64,000 bases of DNA from JBDHXE01 sp035445085 (GTDB taxonomy: Bacteria; Bacteroidota; Ignavibacteria; Kapaibacteriales; UBA2268), in NCBI GenBank assembly GCA_035445085.1, contig DAOMQA010000012.1:1-64000 (forward strand), given 5' to 3'. Within the stretch, counting starts at the first letter, position 1; the number at the start of each line of letters is the position of its first letter. The translations under genes and the position numbers were made by a program. Below, piece by piece: positions 62,991 to 64,000 of the stretch. The notes beneath the pieces were generated by a model. The model saw only the letters and a list, made by a program, of their open reading frames with translations, was not told the DNA's origin and did no database searches.

Positions 62991-64000
62991 TTATTTATTA
63001 TGAGTGGCTTGTGGCAATATAAATTTTTGATATAATAATAGCCCAAGCATGCACAATACACCTATCAGAGAGAATAATATCCAAAGTTCACTAGTATAGG
63101 CATACTGTGAAATATCTTGCTTTGTTAAACCAACTTTCTCTGCGGCAACAATAGCATCGGATATTTTAGAGCCTATTGGTATAGCCTCATAGTTTGCAGC
63201 TATCAACTTTGTATTGATAAATTCTATCATTGGATTATCTACCATCTTTACATATAACCAAGCCCCTACAAAACTACCTATCAAAGAGCCAAAAAAGCCA
63301 TATAAAAAACCGAAGCCCATATAAGTTGCTTTTTTATCTTCAGGAGCAATTAATCCTAAGTAAGATATGTATTTAGGGTGTGCAGTCATCTCCCCTATTG
63401 AAAAAATAAATATACCTAATAAAAATACCCAGATATTAGAACTTATAGCTAAAATAGCCATTCCAAGCGTTCCAAGCCCTATACCCGTAAGCATTGTAGG
63501 CAATGCTTTTGTGTTTTTTACTATATTGGATATAAATAATTGTAATATAATTATTGTAAGTGCATTCATTACTGTAACATGTTCAACATCAAATTTGCCA
63601 ACAAATGGAAGATATTTAGCAAGTATATTATCTAAAGGGGTAGCATCTACAAAATCTTTTACATACCATAGAACACTATCGAACATTTGGAAGTACAAAA
63701 TCCAGAACCAAGAATAGATAAATATAAACAAAATAAAACGCCAATCCATAAAGACAATAGTAATTTTACTAAAGATTTGCTTAATAGTATCAATTAAAGG
63801 CTCTTTATTACCTTGTTGAATATTAGGCTCTTTATAAATAAAGAACGTAGGAAGTATCATTAATCCAGTTGCTACTGCAGCCATCAATAATACGTAGGAC
63901 CAATTTAATGCTTTCAGATATGGAACAAAAACTAAAGGAAAAATAAAAGCACCGAGATTTATTGACCAATAAAATATACCAAAGCCAAGAGTTGAATTTC
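62991..64000 (-). CDS. MFS transporter, 5' truncated by the window edge
   Basis: The frame stays open on the minus strand through the right edge, so the apparent start at 63887 (a TTG) is internal. Reading on upstream gives STLGFGIFYWSINLGAFIFP, a typical MFS helix in the middle of such a protein. At least 336 residues are visible, with roughly eight membrane helices. FGFLYGFFGSLIGSFVGAWL and SIGEMTAHPKYISYLGLIAP (helix 10-11 region) suggest the peptide/nucleoside-type or general drug/sugar MFS branch. The substrate cannot be assigned. A long loop near the middle (DKKATYM side) is usual. Confidence 0.8.
   Translation of the reverse strand, partial: NSTLGFGIFYWSINLGAFIFPLVFVPYLKALNWSYVLLMAAVATGLMILPTFFIYKEPNIQQGNKEPLIDTIKQIFSKITIVFMDWRFILFIFIYSWFWILYFQMFDSVLWYVKDFVDATPLDNILAKYLPFVGKFDVEHVTVMNALTIIILQLFISNIVKNTKALPTMLTGIGLGTLGMAILAISSNIWVFLLGIFIFSIGEMTAHPKYISYLGLIAPEDKKATYMGFGFLYGFFGSLIGSFVGAWLYVKMVDNPMIEFINTKLIAANYEAIPIGSKISDAIVAAEKVGLTKQDISQYAYTSELWILFSLIGVLCMLGLLLYQKFILPQATHNK

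Noticed and set aside
63367..63717. 116-residue frame opposite the MFS transporter
   Set aside because: Antisense shadow; the transporter frame is clearly coding with repeated membrane helices.
1..64000. CRISPR arrays, insertion sequences, prophage or toxin-antitoxin pairs
   Set aside because: I saw no regularly spaced direct repeats, transposase or integrase motifs, or phage genes; nothing to report.

Overview
The window is a continuous, visibly AT-rich bacterial chromosome segment that is almost fully coding. Several features point to the Bacteroidota/Chlorobiota/Ignavibacteriota/Kapabacteria group. Three very large secreted proteins end in type IX secretion (T9SS) sorting domains. There are ASH/choice-of-anchor-D proteins and a DUF2723 membrane protein. 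Promoters follow the Bacteroidota pattern TTTG-N19-TAnnTTTG. Elongation factor P carries a PGNLRAF loop, which I recall (unchecked) from Chlorobium-like EF-P. The species cannot be fixed from the sequence, but a mesophilic Kapabacteria- or Ignavibacteria-like organism fits. No CRISPR array, insertion sequence, prophage or rRNA was seen. One tRNA gene (Ser, GCT) is present.

Layout. 0-5.1 kb: the 3' part of a giant T9SS-sorted surface protein that begins before the window. 5.4-11 kb: tRNA-Ser, an SDR oxidoreductase with a TraB/GumN protein, a lipoprotein built of cysteine-containing repeats, and an S41 C-terminal processing protease. 11.3-15.6 kb: a small membrane protein, then the operon lipoprotein - mtgA - mutS. 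15.7-25.2 kb: a nitrite/nitric-oxide region. It has nrfH-nrfA-porin on the minus strand and an Rrf2 regulator. Divergent from that regulator lie a RIC-type di-iron repair protein fused to DUF2249, a DUF1858/DUF2249 protein, a heme-copper-oxidase/NnrS-like membrane protein, a MIP18/DUF59 protein, a second Rrf2 regulator, a group III truncated haemoglobin and a methyltransferase. 25.4-35.4 kb: DUF2723 membrane protein, PEP-mutase-like protein, aconitase, ADP-forming acyl-CoA synthetase, ribosomal protein L19. 35.5-40 kb: K+/H+ antiporter and a glycosyltransferase operon ending in an HMA-AraC regulator. 40.2-54 kb: T9SS surface proteins, EF-P, AIM24-like protein, cyclophilin, Alg5-like glycosyltransferase and an OmpA/barrel operon. 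54.2-62.9 kb: aspartokinase-like - dihydroorotate dehydrogenase - RelA-like operon, a CPBP protein with an epimerase, and a DUF3109 protein with sigma-54. The right edge cuts an MFS transporter.

How the genes fit together. NrfHA would reduce nitrite to ammonium at the outer face of the inner membrane, with the co-transcribed porin a plausible entry route for the substrate. Nitric oxide arising from nitrite would be sensed by the Fe-S Rrf2 regulators. It would be handled by the truncated haemoglobin and the membrane haem protein, and damaged iron centres would be repaired by the RIC fusion and MIP18/DUF2249 proteins. This set is the most interesting part of the window. Its components belong to known families, but the coupled DUF1858-DUF2249-DUF2249 / membrane / MIP18 block has no function I can name. 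A 28-bp imperfect palindrome sits exactly on the nrfHA promoter and is a concrete candidate operator.
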